Shown here piece by piece: positions 1 to 10,403 of a DNA stretch of 64,000 bases. The notes under the pieces are model-generated. The model was given only the letters and a program-made list of their open reading frames with translations. It did no database searches and had not been told where the DNA came from. Origin of the DNA: Ferruginibacter sp. (GTDB taxonomy: Bacteria; Bacteroidota; Bacteroidia; Chitinophagales; Chitinophagaceae). Numbering within the stretch: the stretch's first letter is position 1; every line of letters begins with the position of its first letter. The stretch covers positions 744,001 to 808,000 of the forward strand of contig JABFRP010000003.1 in the NCBI GenBank assembly GCA_013141115.1, in the 5' to 3' direction. Both the position numbers and the translations under genes were made by a program.

Positions 1-35
1 AAAAAGCCGGTCAAATTTATTTGACCGGCTTTTTT
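1..35. terminator. Bidirectional intrinsic terminator
   Basis: Perfect inverted repeat with 16-nt arms (1-16 and 19-34) and a two-base centre. It has a GCCGGTC core flanked by A-run and T-run, so it can work on either strand. It lies 19 nt beyond the stop of the minus-strand outer-membrane receptor gene and probably ends that transcript. The gene on the other side is outside the window. Confidence 0.85.
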
Positions 36-53
36 AATTAATTAAACCGAGAA

Positions 54-3000
54 TTAGAACATAAGGCGTAAACCTAAATTCATTTTCCAAGTATTACCAA
101 CAGTAATGTTACTGGTGTAAGTGCTTGTAGGCAACTGATTGTTTACAAGGTTCATTCTGTAAGTGGCTGCAGTTGTAGCGGTTGGTGCAGATGCCACGGC
201 TAATATGGCTGCATTAGTATAGGTAGTTCTTTTTGTAACGCCCCAGTCATTATTAAGGAGGTTGGTAAAGTTTTCTATTTCCATACTTAACTGCAAGCCG
301 TAGTTTTTGTGTTTGCTTAATGGTAAAATATCCTGTAATACTCTAAAATCAAGATTGCTGAACCAAGGGAATTTTGCACCATTTCTTTCTGTAATCTGCC
401 CTTTGCGGCTTTTTAAATATTTATCCTGTTCAATATATTTAAAGAAAGCTTCACTTTGCTGAGCAGGTGTAAATGCGCCATTTGTAACAAAAGTAATTTC
501 CGAAGCATCTTTAGGAACTTAAATTAAATCGTTGGTAGAAAGACCATCCTGGTTGTAGTCGTTAGAATACCTGTAACTGAAACGGCCTTGCTCATACCCG
601 GTATACACTAAAGTAAATGTAGTGTTTAAAAATTTGTTCCAGTTGGCTTTGTAAGATGCATAAGCAACAACTCTGTTAGGAGTACCATAATCACTATAGG
701 CCAGATCTAAGTTATTGTTTCCTTTTCTGCTTTGGATATTACTCCACGCACTAGAAGCCTGTGAGCCAGGATTACCACTAAGATCAAAAGATTCGGTGTG
801 TGTGTAGGCAACTGTAAAATCCCAGTTTTTATTAAATCTTTTAGAAACCTGTGCTGTAAATATACCTGCACCGCCCTTGCTGCTATTGGTTAATATCATT
901 GCTTCAGAAATACCGGTATTGTATCTTCTTGTTGCAGTTGTATTACCGTATAAAGGGCGAGAGCCTGCTCCAAATGTAACCCCTATAGGTGCCTTTTGGT
1001 TAGCGTTATATTGTAATAAAGCGTTGATGTCTTTGTTGTAAATACCCTCAAGCGTTAATGTCCAGTCGTTAGCCAGCTTTTTATCAACCGCTGCACTTAT
1101 TCTTAATACCTGCGGCATTTTAAAATCTTTGTCAACTGCCGCAAGGCTGCTTGGTAATGGTGGAGTACCTACAGTAGTAGGAAAACTGCTTACATAAGCA
1201 TTGGGATCTGGGTTAAACAAGTAATTACCTAATGTTGCAGCAGAAGTAACTTCATAAGGAACTACAGAAGTACCACTGTTAGAAGGTTGGTTAGTAAACC
1301 AAACAAATGGGAACCTTCCGGTAAATACACCTACACCACCACGGATGATCATGTCTTTATTTCCTTCTACATCCCAGTTAAATCCTATGCGTGGGCTTAA
1401 GTAAGTTCTTTCTTTAGACCATTTGCTTACATCAATATTAAATGCTTTACCATCTGTATCATAAAATGATAATGCGCTGATTGATGAATTGCCTAACATG
1501 TCGTTTTTAAATAATGGCCTGTCTGCTCTTAAACCTACGGTTAATTTAAATTTATCGTTGAATTTAATTTCGTCCTGAGCATATAAACTTGCCTGTCCAA
1601 AATCAAGTTCTACAAAAGGTGTTCTGCCTGGTACAGGAAAGGTAATAGCAAATGCAGTTGGCGCCTGATTGGTTAAAAATGCATTCACACTTGAAAAGCG
1701 ATAGTAGCTGGTACCATAACGCATGAAATAGTTTTTGACATATATCTTTTCGTACGCAGCACCTGCTGTTAAAGTATGTTTACCGGCAGTATAGGTTACG
1801 TTATCGTTGAATGTTAAAGTATTGTTTTGAACATCGTTATTGTAAGAGAATAACTCATATCCTGCACTGATGTAACTATCGCCACCAGACCAGATATCAA
1901 TGAATGGGAATAAAGAAGATTTACTGCTTCTTTTTGGATCATTTGCTTTTGTGTAAGTAGCAATAAACTGGTTAGACAAACGGTTGTTGAAATTACTTTT
2001 TAATTCAAAAGCATATGAAGTTAAAAGGTTAGTGTTGGCATAGTTTGAATTTTCGTAACTCATACTTACATTGCTCCACCTGTTACTTCCTCTTGGGTTG
2101 GGGGCACTGTTACCATTTAATAGCTGGTCATCATCAGTTTTAGAATAGTTATACCTGAACGAAGCTGAATGCTTAGTATTTATGATCCAGTCTAAACGGC
2201 CCAATATTTTTTCATTTTTGGTAAAAAAGTTACCCAGGTTTTCAAAAGGGCCAGTTTCGTAACCAAACTTAGTTTTTAAATAATTGCTTACTGCAACAAG
2301 ACTGTCATATTGTGTTCTTGATTCGTTAGGGTCTGAGGAAGGTGCACCTCTACTGGCTTTCCAGTTAATACCAGGCGCATCAAATTCAACAGACTCGGCG
2401 CTTAAAAAGAAGAACAATTTGTTTTTAATGATTGGGCCGCCAATGGTAGCACCAAATGTTTTAGAAGTTGATTGAGTTACAGTAGGTACTTTTTGTCCAA
2501 CCGCTTCTCTTCCTAAAAAACCTTCATTACGGAAGAAGCCATATACACTTCCTCTGAATTTATTAGTTCCTTTTTTGGTAGTAGCATTTATGCCTGCACC
2601 GGTAAAGTTTGCCTGGCGTACATCAAAAGGGCTAACGTTTACAGAGATTTCTTCAATCGCATCCAATGAAATGGGTTGCACTGCGCCGCCTGGTAAAGGG
2701 TTGTTTGATAAACCAAAGTTGTTATTAAAGCTGGCACCATCAATTTGAATATTGTTATAGCGGCCATCTCGTCCACCAAAAGAGTTACCAGCACCAGCTT
2801 GCGGTGTTAAAGTGGCAATGTTGGTAATGCTTCTGCTAATGTTAGGTAAAGTAGTGATAGCTCTTTGGTTAAAGTTGCTGCCCGTACCTGTTTTTACAGT
2901 ACGTGATGTACGGGTATTTACTACTACTGCTTCTAACACGTTTGCAGTTGTTTGAGCTGCAAAATCCAGCACCTCGGTATTACCTAATTGAAGAAAAACG

Positions 3001-3281
3001 TCTTTTTTATCTTGAATATTTTGACCAACAAAACTAACTGAAACAATGTATGGCCCACCAGGATCTAAGTTGGGGATCATATAACGACCACTTTTGTCAG
3101 TTCTGGATAATTTTACAGCGCCATTCTGGGTATTGGTAACCTTTACAGTAGCACCTTCTAATCCTGCTCCTTTTTCATCTTTTACAGTTCCACTAATAGT
3201 ACTTGTGGTAACCTGTGCACTTAAGGCAAAGGGAAAAATTAAGAGTACAGTTAATAAACGTACAATTTTTTTAATTCTCAT
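54..3281 (-). pseudogene. TonB-dependent receptor / Oar-like outer-membrane protein, interrupted by an in-frame stop
   Basis: The frame encodes a large TonB-dependent outer-membrane protein of the Oar/SusC-like type. It has a signal peptide at about residues 1-22, a carboxypeptidase-regulatory-like domain at about 25-110, a plug at about 120-225 with an FGGRDGR element, and then a long beta-barrel. Such proteins take up or bind large ligands with energy from TonB. The ATG at 3281 is chosen because it starts the signal peptide; the frame opens 23 codons further upstream. Codon 921 (521-519) is TAA. The same frame then continues without a break for 154 more codons, and the product ends in Phe as outer-membrane barrels do. 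The neighbouring residues (STNDLI before, VPKDAS after) suggest the lost codon was Tyr. The truncated form would lack the last barrel strands. A real nonsense mutation and a base-call error are both possible. Family assignment is firm; the substrate is unknown. Confidence 0.85.
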
Positions 3282-3525
3282 AATAGTTAGTTTTTTACGT
3301 TGGCAAAGAAAGTAAATAATTGGCGAATTTGAGCCAACTTTTATTAACAAATGTAAGGCAATAAGCAGATAGCATTAGCTGCTTTGTATTTTATTAAGCC
3401 CGTCTTTATTTTTTTCCTCCCCCAACGGCCTGGCTTACACAGTTGTTTAATTTTTAATGTATTTGGTTTTCAAAATATTCCCAATTTCAAAATAGCGATA
3501 AAACGATATAAAATGTAAACCTCGT

Positions 3526-3533
3526 TACCTTTG
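3526..3533 (+). promoter_or_regulatory. Bacteroidota -7 element before ribBA
   Basis: TACCTTTG matches the Bacteroidota -7 consensus TAnnTTTG and lies 17 nt before the ribBA start codon, giving a very short leader. I see no good TTTG at the expected -33 position, so this is only a half-supported promoter. No RFN-type riboswitch fits in the space. Confidence 0.45.
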
Positions 3534-3550
3534 CGCCATAAATTAAACAT

Positions 3551-4753
3551 ATGCTAGACAGTATAGAAAGTGCAATAGAAGATATTAAAAAGGGTAAATT
3601 GATAATTGTAGTAGATGATGAGGACAGGGAAAACGAGGGTGATTTTATAGGCGCAGCAGAAGCTGCCACGCCTGAAATGATAAATTTTATGAGTACCCAT
3701 GGCCGTGGCCTTATATGTGTACCATTGGTAGAAGAACGCTGCGATGCATTGCATTTACCGCCAATGGTGGTAGATAATACTTCTCTGCACGAAACTGCTT
3801 TTACAGTAAGTGTGGATTTGCTGGGGCAGGGCTGTACAACAGGTATTTCCGCTCACGACAGATCAAAAACTGTACGGGCATTAATTGACCCAGCCACCAA
3901 GCCGGAAGATTTGGGCAGGCCCGGGCATATTTTTCCTTTACGGGCAAAAAAAGGTGGCGTTTTACGCCGCACCGGGCATACCGAAGCTACTATTGATATG
4001 GCACAGCTGGCTGGCTTTTCGCCTGCAGGCGTACTGGTAGAAATTATGAATGAAGATGGCAGTATGGCCAGGTTACCGGAACTTGAAGTAATTGCAAAAA
4101 AATTCGACCTTAAATTAATTTCAATAAAAGATTTAATTGAATACAGGTTAAAAACAGAAACTTTAATTAAAGAAGAAGTAAGTGTACAAATGCCCACCAA
4201 ATATGGCGTATTTGATTTAGTTGCTTTTAAACAATTGAATACAGGCGATATTCATCTGGCGTTAAGAAAAGGTAATTGGGAAAAAGATGAGCCGGTTTTA
4301 GTAAGGGTACACAGCAGTTGCATGACGGGTGATATACTGGGTTCATTAAGATGTGATTGCGGCGATCAGTTGCACCACGCCATGAAAATGATTGAAAAAG
4401 AAGGTAAAGGATTAATATTATACATGAACCAGGAAGGCCGAGGTATAGGCTTGTTAAATAAATTAAAAGCCTACAAACTGCAGGAGCAGGGCAGAGATAC
4501 CGTAGAAGCCAATTTAGAACTGGGCTTTGCAATGGATGAAAGAGATTATGGAGTGGGGGCACAAATTCTGCGTCATCTGGGTGTAAGCAAAATGAAATTA
4601 ATGAGTAATAATCCACGCAAGCGTGCCGGACTTTTGGGCTATGGGTTAGAGGTAGTAGATAACGTGGCTATTGAAATAAAATCAAATCCGCACAACGAAA
4701 AATATTTACAAACCAAGAAGGATAAAATGGGCCATGATATTTTGAATGGCTAG
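3551..4753 (+). CDS. ribBA: Bifunctional 3,4-dihydroxy-2-butanone-4-phosphate synthase / GTP cyclohydrolase II
   Basis: This cytoplasmic enzyme makes the two starting precursors of riboflavin. The N-terminal half (about 1-200) converts ribulose 5-phosphate to dihydroxybutanone phosphate and shows the acidic metal-binding DDEDRENEGD stretch and RRTGHTEA. The C-terminal half (about 205-400) opens GTP. It shows the zinc cysteines C257, C268 and C270 (CMTG then RCDCGDQ) and the NQEGRGIGL element. At 400 residues the length is normal for the fused family. The ATG at 3551 opens directly on the conserved N-terminus. The stop codon overlaps the stop of the convergent tamB-like gene by four bases (CTAG). 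No other rib genes are nearby. Confidence 0.97.
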   Translation: MLDSIESAIEDIKKGKLIIVVDDEDRENEGDFIGAAEAATPEMINFMSTHGRGLICVPLVEERCDALHLPPMVVDNTSLHETAFTVSVDLLGQGCTTGISAHDRSKTVRALIDPATKPEDLGRPGHIFPLRAKKGGVLRRTGHTEATIDMAQLAGFSPAGVLVEIMNEDGSMARLPELEVIAKKFDLKLISIKDLIEYRLKTETLIKEEVSVQMPTKYGVFDLVAFKQLNTGDIHLALRKGNWEKDEPVLVRVHSSCMTGDILGSLRCDCGDQLHHAMKMIEKEGKGLILYMNQEGRGIGLLNKLKAYKLQEQGRDTVEANLELGFAMDERDYGVGAQILRHLGVSKMKLMSNNPRKRAGLLGYGLEVVDNVAIEIKSNPHNEKYLQTKKDKMGHDILNG

Positions 4754-7700
4754 TTAGGCTTTGTATTAATAACAGGTTTCTTGTTTCTCTTTTTATCAAA
4801 ATCTTTCCGGTACGATAATTTTAAACCGGTCTTATTTCTTTGCGTACCGGTTAAATCGGTGGCTACAATACTGGTGCGGTTAAAACCAACTGCTCTCCAT
4901 CTGCCATCTTTGGTAAGCATATATTCTATAGTTATATCCGGGCTAACCAAACTTTTATTGGCAATTAATGCATAAGGAGTATTAAAATCGATATTACCGC
5001 CAATTAATATTACCAGCCTGTTATTTAAAAGTAACTGAACTCCCGTTCTAACATTTGCTTGTAATAATGCTGCAGTGCTGGCAAGGTCAAAACTGGAATT
5101 AATATCAAGATAGGTAGATACAACACCATTGGTTGCCCGCTCTAAACTTTTATTAAAAATACCTGTTAACCAACCCGATACCACACCACCGATGGAATTG
5201 GCCGCAAGTGTAAACGGGGTACTTCCTGATAGTACATTTTGCTGGCCCGAAACAAATGAATTGATTAGCAGTAAACTGGCTACCTGCTTGTTCATTTCGC
5301 TGGATTCTTTTTTAAAATCTTCTAATTTTTTTTGTGCAAAATAGTCGCCATACAAAGGATTTTGTTCGGGCAGTACAAAACTAAAACTAATATCAGGCTT
5401 ATTTAAAATTCCTGTTAAAGAAGCTAATATTTTAAGATCACCTTTTTGCTTAAATCCATTGGAAGAAGAGATGCTGCTAAGGTCAATATTTTTAGCCAGG
5501 TACTCTGCATCAATATTGATATTGGCAAGATACGGATCACCGTTCCAGGTAATAGAACCTCTGTTAAGTGTAAATGGTTTTTTTAAAAATGTTTGAAAGT
5601 TAAAAGTATAATCTCCCTTGGTTAAGTTGTACTTGCCCCTGATACTTAAATTAGTGTTGGTGCCGGCTTGTATTGTTAACTCTCCATTACCCTGGCCTTT
5701 AATAATATCACCGGTAGCTTCATCCAATATTACATCAATCTTACAGGCAGGGTTAGCCTTTAACACCATGTCTACTAAAATATTACTGCCCTTTCTGCTT
5801 TTTACATCTTCCATTTTAGTACCAAACTGTATAAAGTCGATGTAATCAATAACACCCGATTCTCTTCCTGAGCCTGTGGGTAAATAAATATGGCTGGTAT
5901 CCGATACTGAAGGCTCTCCATTAATTTTCATCCGCATGTCAGTAATATCTCCATTTAAGGTCATTAATGCCCTGCCAATTACTCTTCCATAAAACTGGCT
6001 GTTATCTTTTTGGGTGGTATTTAACAACAGCATTTTGGGCGTGTCAAAACGCACATTATCAAACGACATATCCTGAAAGAAATTATTATAATATATTTTA
6101 CCACTTACATAGCCAGAATTGTCCAGTGTATCTTTTATCTGCATTACACCAAAATCAATTTCGCCGGGGTTAAAGATGATTGTTTTGTTAGTGAAGTTGT
6201 ATTTACACTGGGTATAGTTAATTTTTAAAGAACCATTGGTTACTGTAACACTGCCGCTGTAAGACTGGCTTTTAGGGCCACCTGTTATTTTTAAATTACT
6301 TACAGCATCTCCCTGCATGTTACTAAAGATGCTGCCCAGGTAATTATCCAGTAAACTGATATCAAAATGCTCCGACAGTAAATCAAAATTCATTTGTTTG
6401 TCGGTTGAATCCTTATAATTGTAACTGCCATCAATATCAAACTTGTATTTTTCATTATTGGCGCCGGCTTTAATTTTTATTAAACCGGTTGCTGTATTCA
6501 CATCTCCCTTTAATGTAGTATTGCCAATTTTTTTATTATCCAGTGTGAAATTTTCTGCCATGGCATCCACTTCTACAATTTGTTTTCCAAATGGATCTTT
6601 AAGGGTAATTACGCCGGTTAAAATACCTTCCAGCCTGGGGTTTTTTAAAAAGAAAGGAGTAAAATCATCAATGTTTACTTTTTTAAGTCTTGCTACCACA
6701 TTGGTATTATCGGTTCCATCGCCTGCATCTTCGGTGGAAATAACAATTTCCTGATTGCCCTGAACAAATTTTACTTCGCTGGCATCTACATAAGATTTAC
6801 GGATAGTTAATTCCCCATCTTTTTCCAGCTGCCATTTTTTATCATTAATAATAAATGAAGAAGGAGAGAAGTGAATTCTAACGCCATCGGTTAAGGTTTG
6901 TACGCTTGCATTTAATTCAGCTTCACTTAAAGTTTTACTGGCACTTGTTTTTAATTCAATGGCAGAAATATCGTTGTGTGATTTTATCAATAAATTGGTT
7001 CCGGGAAAATGCAGGCTGTCGTTTAATACAATATCGCCGGTGGTTATCTTGGTAAATAGTGTATCAAAATTTCCCTTGCTTTCCAGGTTAACCGTATTGA
7101 ATATTTTTTTATCATACTCAAATTCAGGAATGTTTGCATTTACATTCAACTCGTTTTGTGCCAACCTCAGGTTACCATTAAATGTAGCATTATTAAACCC
7201 CTTTAATTTAGGATCGAGCAATTGCACATATTCATCTACTTCTTTGGTTTTAACATAAAAACTAAAATCCTGTTGGCTAACAGCATTTTTGGGTTTGGGT
7301 ATGTAGGCAGGATAATACCGGTTTAAAAAAACTTTAAAAGCGTCGGGTAATTCCAGTATTTTAAAGTTACCGGTAACATTAGCTTCCACCTGGTTAGATT
7401 GAACAGAAAGATATTTTTTTCCTTCGGTGATATAAGAGTTCAATACAAGAGAATCAAAAGATAGCCGGGTATTATTGTGTAGCAGCGTTGCATTATACAC
7501 TTTTGCAGTGCCTAAAAAGTTATCAATATTGTCGCCTGTAAAATGCAGGTTAAAGTGGCCGTCTAATGCAAAATCCTCTTTAGTAAAATGTAATTTTTTA
7601 AAATCGGATTTTGCCAATACTGCATCAAAATTAAAAATTGGTTCTTTACCTGCAAGGCTTACCGATCCATCAAAATTTTCTATTTTTAAATTGGGGTCAT

Positions 7701-9528
7701 CTACATTACCGTGACCTGTAAATATTTGCTTTACAAAATTGCCATCAATAGATATGTTATTGTAATTATAGCCTGAAAATTCCAGTTGATGGATATTGCC
7801 TTTAAAATTTGCATTCAAATCTTTTAATGCAAATCCACTGCCCGCCACATTGCCATTTAAGGCAATATTGCCCAGTTTATTATTATTGATAAATTGCCCC
7901 AGGTTAAATCCGGAAGAAGAAATTTTACCGGAATAAGTAGGTGTTCTGTTTTCCGGCAGTTTCATGTTTATATCTGCAATAATACTTCCCAGGCCGGTAC
8001 TTATATTTCCGTAGGTAACAAAGTCGTTTATAAAGCCTGTAAAGTTTCCTTTAAAATTAATATTACCCAGTTTGCTTAGTTTAGGTTGCGTAACATTTTT
8101 TAAAGAAGGGATAATGGCAACCAGATCATTATAATTTGTTACCAGGCTGTTAGATTTAAAATCGATAAAAGTATTATCAATATCCGGCAAACCTTTTAAT
8201 GCAATATCGCCATCCACAGTAGTATTGCCGCTTTTAATAATCATGTTTCTTGCAAACAAATTATCAATAGGGCCTTTTGCATTTCCTTTAATATCAAAAC
8301 GACGGTTCCATGTTTTTAATGCCGGTGCAAAAAAAGCAATATCATCACTATGTACAAAACTGCTCTCAAATTTTCCTGCAAGGGTAACACTGTGTAAAAA
8401 ATCACTCATGCTTTTGTTAAACCCTTCATAACTCATGGCATAATAATTTCCTAACCGGCTTTTATTGGTTACCAGGTTAAGGTTATTAAACTCCATTATT
8501 TCCGGTGTGAACTTTAATTTTGCTTCTATTTTTTTTACCTCAAAGCCACATTTTTCTTTGGTAGATAAATTGATGTTAGCTGTAAGCGTATCATTTATAA
8601 ACTGTACATTTTTAAGATTTCCCTTTATGGCTGCAAACAATAAATGTTGTCCATCAAACCTATCGGTATAAGGAGCCCTCTCAGTTTCTTTTTCGTTTTG
8701 AAAACTACCATTCTTTACCTCAATATCTTTTACATTTATTACCCAGCCATCTGTATTCCATTGGTTTTTGCCGGGTACCGAAACTTTGGCAGGAGTGTTT
8801 TTTGGCCTGCTTGCTTCGGGCCTGTTGCCGGTATAATCATTCTGGTAAAAAACAGGGTTATCCAGGTTGATACTGTTGAGGGCAATAATTTTTTTTGAAA
8901 AATCAACACTGTCGGCATTTATATTAAGTTTACTTACACCAACTGTAAGATCTTGCCCAATCCATTGGTCTTTTTTATTGAACCTGATACTTTCAAACTC
9001 GGCAGCTTTAAAATCTATTTGCAGCCCTTCTTTTGATTTTGCGTTAGGATTTTTAGGGGAAGAAAAATAATCTACCAAAAACTGGTAGTTCCAGATAGAA
9101 TCGGATCTGTTTAAATTTATCACCGCATCTTTTAATCCTACATATTGCAGTGTGGCTTTTTCTTTAAAGAAAAACCAATCGGTAATACTAACTTTTGCAG
9201 TGCCTGCGTATAGCAGTGTGTCTTTTTTTATATCTTCTACCAATATCCCTTCTAAAAGCATTTTATTAAAAAGTGCAAAATCAACATGCTTTATAGAAAC
9301 GGTGGTTTGTAAATTTTTGGAGAGTTTGTGGCTTACCGTTTTTACAAGATAATTTTGAAACGGGGTAAAGTTGATGATGCCCCAACTAAACAAAAGCAAT
9401 AACAACAGCGAAAGAAAGAAAAAGAATTTTTGCTTTAACTTTTTAAAAATAAAAAGCCAGGCAATTGCCCAGCCAATTAATAGTATATAAAAAAGCCATT
9501 TATAACTGTTGTAAATAAAAAATAGCAT
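4750..9528 (-). CDS. TamB-like translocation/assembly module protein (DUF490 family)
   Basis: A very large envelope protein of the TamB/AsmA-like class. These proteins bridge inner and outer membrane and take part in lipid transfer or outer-membrane protein assembly. The N-terminus is hydrophobic with two or three membrane segments; the last (LLLLLLFSWG) is followed by a segment typical of TamB N-termini. More than 1,300 residues of repetitive beta-rich sequence with many GN, NG and D turns follow. The C-terminal TamB domain lies at about the last 400 residues (GxGNGELTIQAG, RGKYNLTKGDYTF, NRGSITWNGDPYLANINIDA). The frame can begin at a TTG at 9609, just after an in-frame stop. A strong promoter motif places transcription start at about the same base, so I prefer the ATG at 9528, giving about 1,592 residues. 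The fold class is clear from the C-terminus; the exact role is inferred. Confidence 0.88.
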   Translation of the reverse strand: MLFFIYNSYKWLFYILLIGWAIAWLFIFKKLKQKFFFFLSLLLLLLFSWGIINFTPFQNYLVKTVSHKLSKNLQTTVSIKHVDFALFNKMLLEGILVEDIKKDTLLYAGTAKVSITDWFFFKEKATLQYVGLKDAVINLNRSDSIWNYQFLVDYFSSPKNPNAKSKEGLQIDFKAAEFESIRFNKKDQWIGQDLTVGVSKLNINADSVDFSKKIIALNSINLDNPVFYQNDYTGNRPEASRPKNTPAKVSVPGKNQWNTDGWVINVKDIEVKNGSFQNEKETERAPYTDRFDGQHLLFAAIKGNLKNVQFINDTLTANINLSTKEKCGFEVKKIEAKLKFTPEIMEFNNLNLVTNKSRLGNYYAMSYEGFNKSMSDFLHSVTLAGKFESSFVHSDDIAFFAPALKTWNRRFDIKGNAKGPIDNLFARNMIIKSGNTTVDGDIALKGLPDIDNTFIDFKSNSLVTNYNDLVAIIPSLKNVTQPKLSKLGNINFKGNFTGFINDFVTYGNISTGLGSIIADINMKLPENRTPTYSGKISSSGFNLGQFINNNKLGNIALNGNVAGSGFALKDLNANFKGNIHQLEFSGYNYNNISIDGNFVKQIFTGHGNVDDPNLKIENFDGSVSLAGKEPIFNFDAVLAKSDFKKLHFTKEDFALDGHFNLHFTGDNIDNFLGTAKVYNATLLHNNTRLSFDSLVLNSYITEGKKYLSVQSNQVEANVTGNFKILELPDAFKVFLNRYYPAYIPKPKNAVSQQDFSFYVKTKEVDEYVQLLDPKLKGFNNATFNGNLRLAQNELNVNANIPEFEYDKKIFNTVNLESKGNFDTLFTKITTGDIVLNDSLHFPGTNLLIKSHNDISAIELKTSASKTLSEAELNASVQTLTDGVRIHFSPSSFIINDKKWQLEKDGELTIRKSYVDASEVKFVQGNQEIVISTEDAGDGTDNTNVVARLKKVNIDDFTPFFLKNPRLEGILTGVITLKDPFGKQIVEVDAMAENFTLDNKKIGNTTLKGDVNTATGLIKIKAGANNEKYKFDIDGSYNYKDSTDKQMNFDLLSEHFDISLLDNYLGSIFSNMQGDAVSNLKITGGPKSQSYSGSVTVTNGSLKINYTQCKYNFTNKTIIFNPGEIDFGVMQIKDTLDNSGYVSGKIYYNNFFQDMSFDNVRFDTPKMLLLNTTQKDNSQFYGRVIGRALMTLNGDITDMRMKINGEPSVSDTSHIYLPTGSGRESGVIDYIDFIQFGTKMEDVKSRKGSNILVDMVLKANPACKIDVILDEATGDIIKGQGNGELTIQAGTNTNLSIRGKYNLTKGDYTFNFQTFLKKPFTLNRGSITWNGDPYLANINIDAEYLAKNIDLSSISSSNGFKQKGDLKILASLTGILNKPDISFSFVLPEQNPLYGDYFAQKKLEDFKKESSEMNKQVASLLLINSFVSGQQNVLSGSTPFTLAANSIGGVVSGWLTGIFNKSLERATNGVVSTYLDINSSFDLASTAALLQANVRTGVQLLLNNRLVILIGGNIDFNTPYALIANKSLVSPDITIEYMLTKDGRWRAVGFNRTSIVATDLTGTQRNKTGLKLSYRKDFDKKRNKKPVINTKPN

Positions 9529-9615
9529 AGCGCCCAGCACCAACCAAAAAAGTAGTGTAAGTAAAATCCATTTTAATATGTTAAGGCTTTTGCTCAGGGA
9601 ATTATACAATTATTA

Positions 9616-9646
9616 CAAAAGTAATGTTTCGCCTGTTACAGGCAAA
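9616..9646 (-). promoter_or_regulatory. Bacteroidota promoter of the tamB-like gene, with palindrome in the spacer
   Basis: Read on the minus strand this is TTTG (9646-9643), a 19-nt spacer, then TACTTTTG (9623-9616), an exact match to the Bacteroidota -33/-7 consensus and spacing. The predicted transcription start is near 9608-9611. The spacer contains a perfect palindrome, GCCTGT-T-ACAGGC on the plus strand (9631-9643), which could be an operator. Confidence 0.7.
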
Positions 9647-9763
9647 TTCAATACCAAATTTTACAATTTAATTAGAGAAGGGATAAACTTAAGCCTTATT
9701 TAAATGATAGTAAGATTTAATGCACAGCTTATCCGGAAAAAGTTAAACAAATTACGGAGCAGG

Positions 9764-10387
9764 TTATTTGAAATAATAGCCAATATTAAGACCCAGCATA
9801 CGATTGCGGATATTGCGCTGATCATTTTCTTCATTGTTATTAATACTGGCCAAACCATACATATAGCCCAGCTCCACAAAAACCTTTTTCATGTGGTAGC
9901 CTATACTGGCATTAAGGCCCATGTCAAACATGCCATATTCGGTGTAACCAAACTTTAATTTTTGAGAAGTTACCACATTGTTGTTATCGGTGATCTTTAG
10001 CTTACCAAATTTGGTAAAACCAAAATCGGGCCCAAGGCTAATTACAAAAGAATTATCCTTTACAGGAAAATCCACACTTAAAGAAGGCACAAGATCGAGA
10101 TATACAATTGAATATTGTTCTGTTTTATTGGGGCCTGTTAATGGTTTTATTGTAAAACCTCTTTTGTTGATCATTACCGAAGGAGAAAAATGCAGTACTC
10201 CTTCAAAAAGAATTTTGGCCATGGCGCCTATACCATAACCAAAAGTAAAGTCCGAAGGTTGTTTTACGTCTGCATAAGTAGCATTAGCGGTAGAAAAATT
10301 CCAGCCACCTTTAGCTGCTATTTTAACCTGGGCTGTTACATTCTTCATTGTTAAAAGCAATGCAAATACAGTAGTAATTTTTTTCAT
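9764..10387 (-). CDS. Outer-membrane beta-barrel protein (porin / PorT-like family)
   Basis: A 207-residue secreted protein with a signal peptide at 1-20 (KKITTVFALLL, cleavage after TAQ), then alternating beta strands rich in aromatic residues and Gly. Examples are KGGWNFSTANATY, FGYGIGAMAKILF, SVMINKRGF and LGLNIGYYF near the end. This is the pattern of small eight-stranded Bacteroidota barrels (PF13568-like). The ATG at 10387 is chosen because it starts the signal peptide; a longer frame adds nine unlikely residues. It stands alone between the tamB-like gene and the DinB-like gene, with its own -7 element just upstream. The ligand and role are unknown. Confidence 0.8.
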   Translation of the reverse strand: MKKITTVFALLLTMKNVTAQVKIAAKGGWNFSTANATYADVKQPSDFTFGYGIGAMAKILFEGVLHFSPSVMINKRGFTIKPLTGPNKTEQYSIVYLDLVPSLSVDFPVKDNSFVISLGPDFGFTKFGKLKITDNNNVVTSQKLKFGYTEYGMFDMGLNASIGYHMKKVFVELGYMYGLASINNNEENDQRNIRNRMLGLNIGYYFK

Positions 10388-10403
10388 GTTTTTCAATTGC
10401 GTG

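Noticed and set aside
54..296. A separate 80-residue gene
   Set aside because: It begins at an internal TTG in the same frame as the receptor and the frame is open upstream to the stop at 519. It is the end of the broken receptor.
519..521. TAA read as Tyr (alternative code)
   Set aside because: Many intact genes here end in TAA, including ggt and lgt, so TAA is an ordinary stop.
9704..9958. A plus-strand gene of 84 codons
   Set aside because: It lies antisense to the small beta-barrel gene, which has a signal peptide and family pattern.
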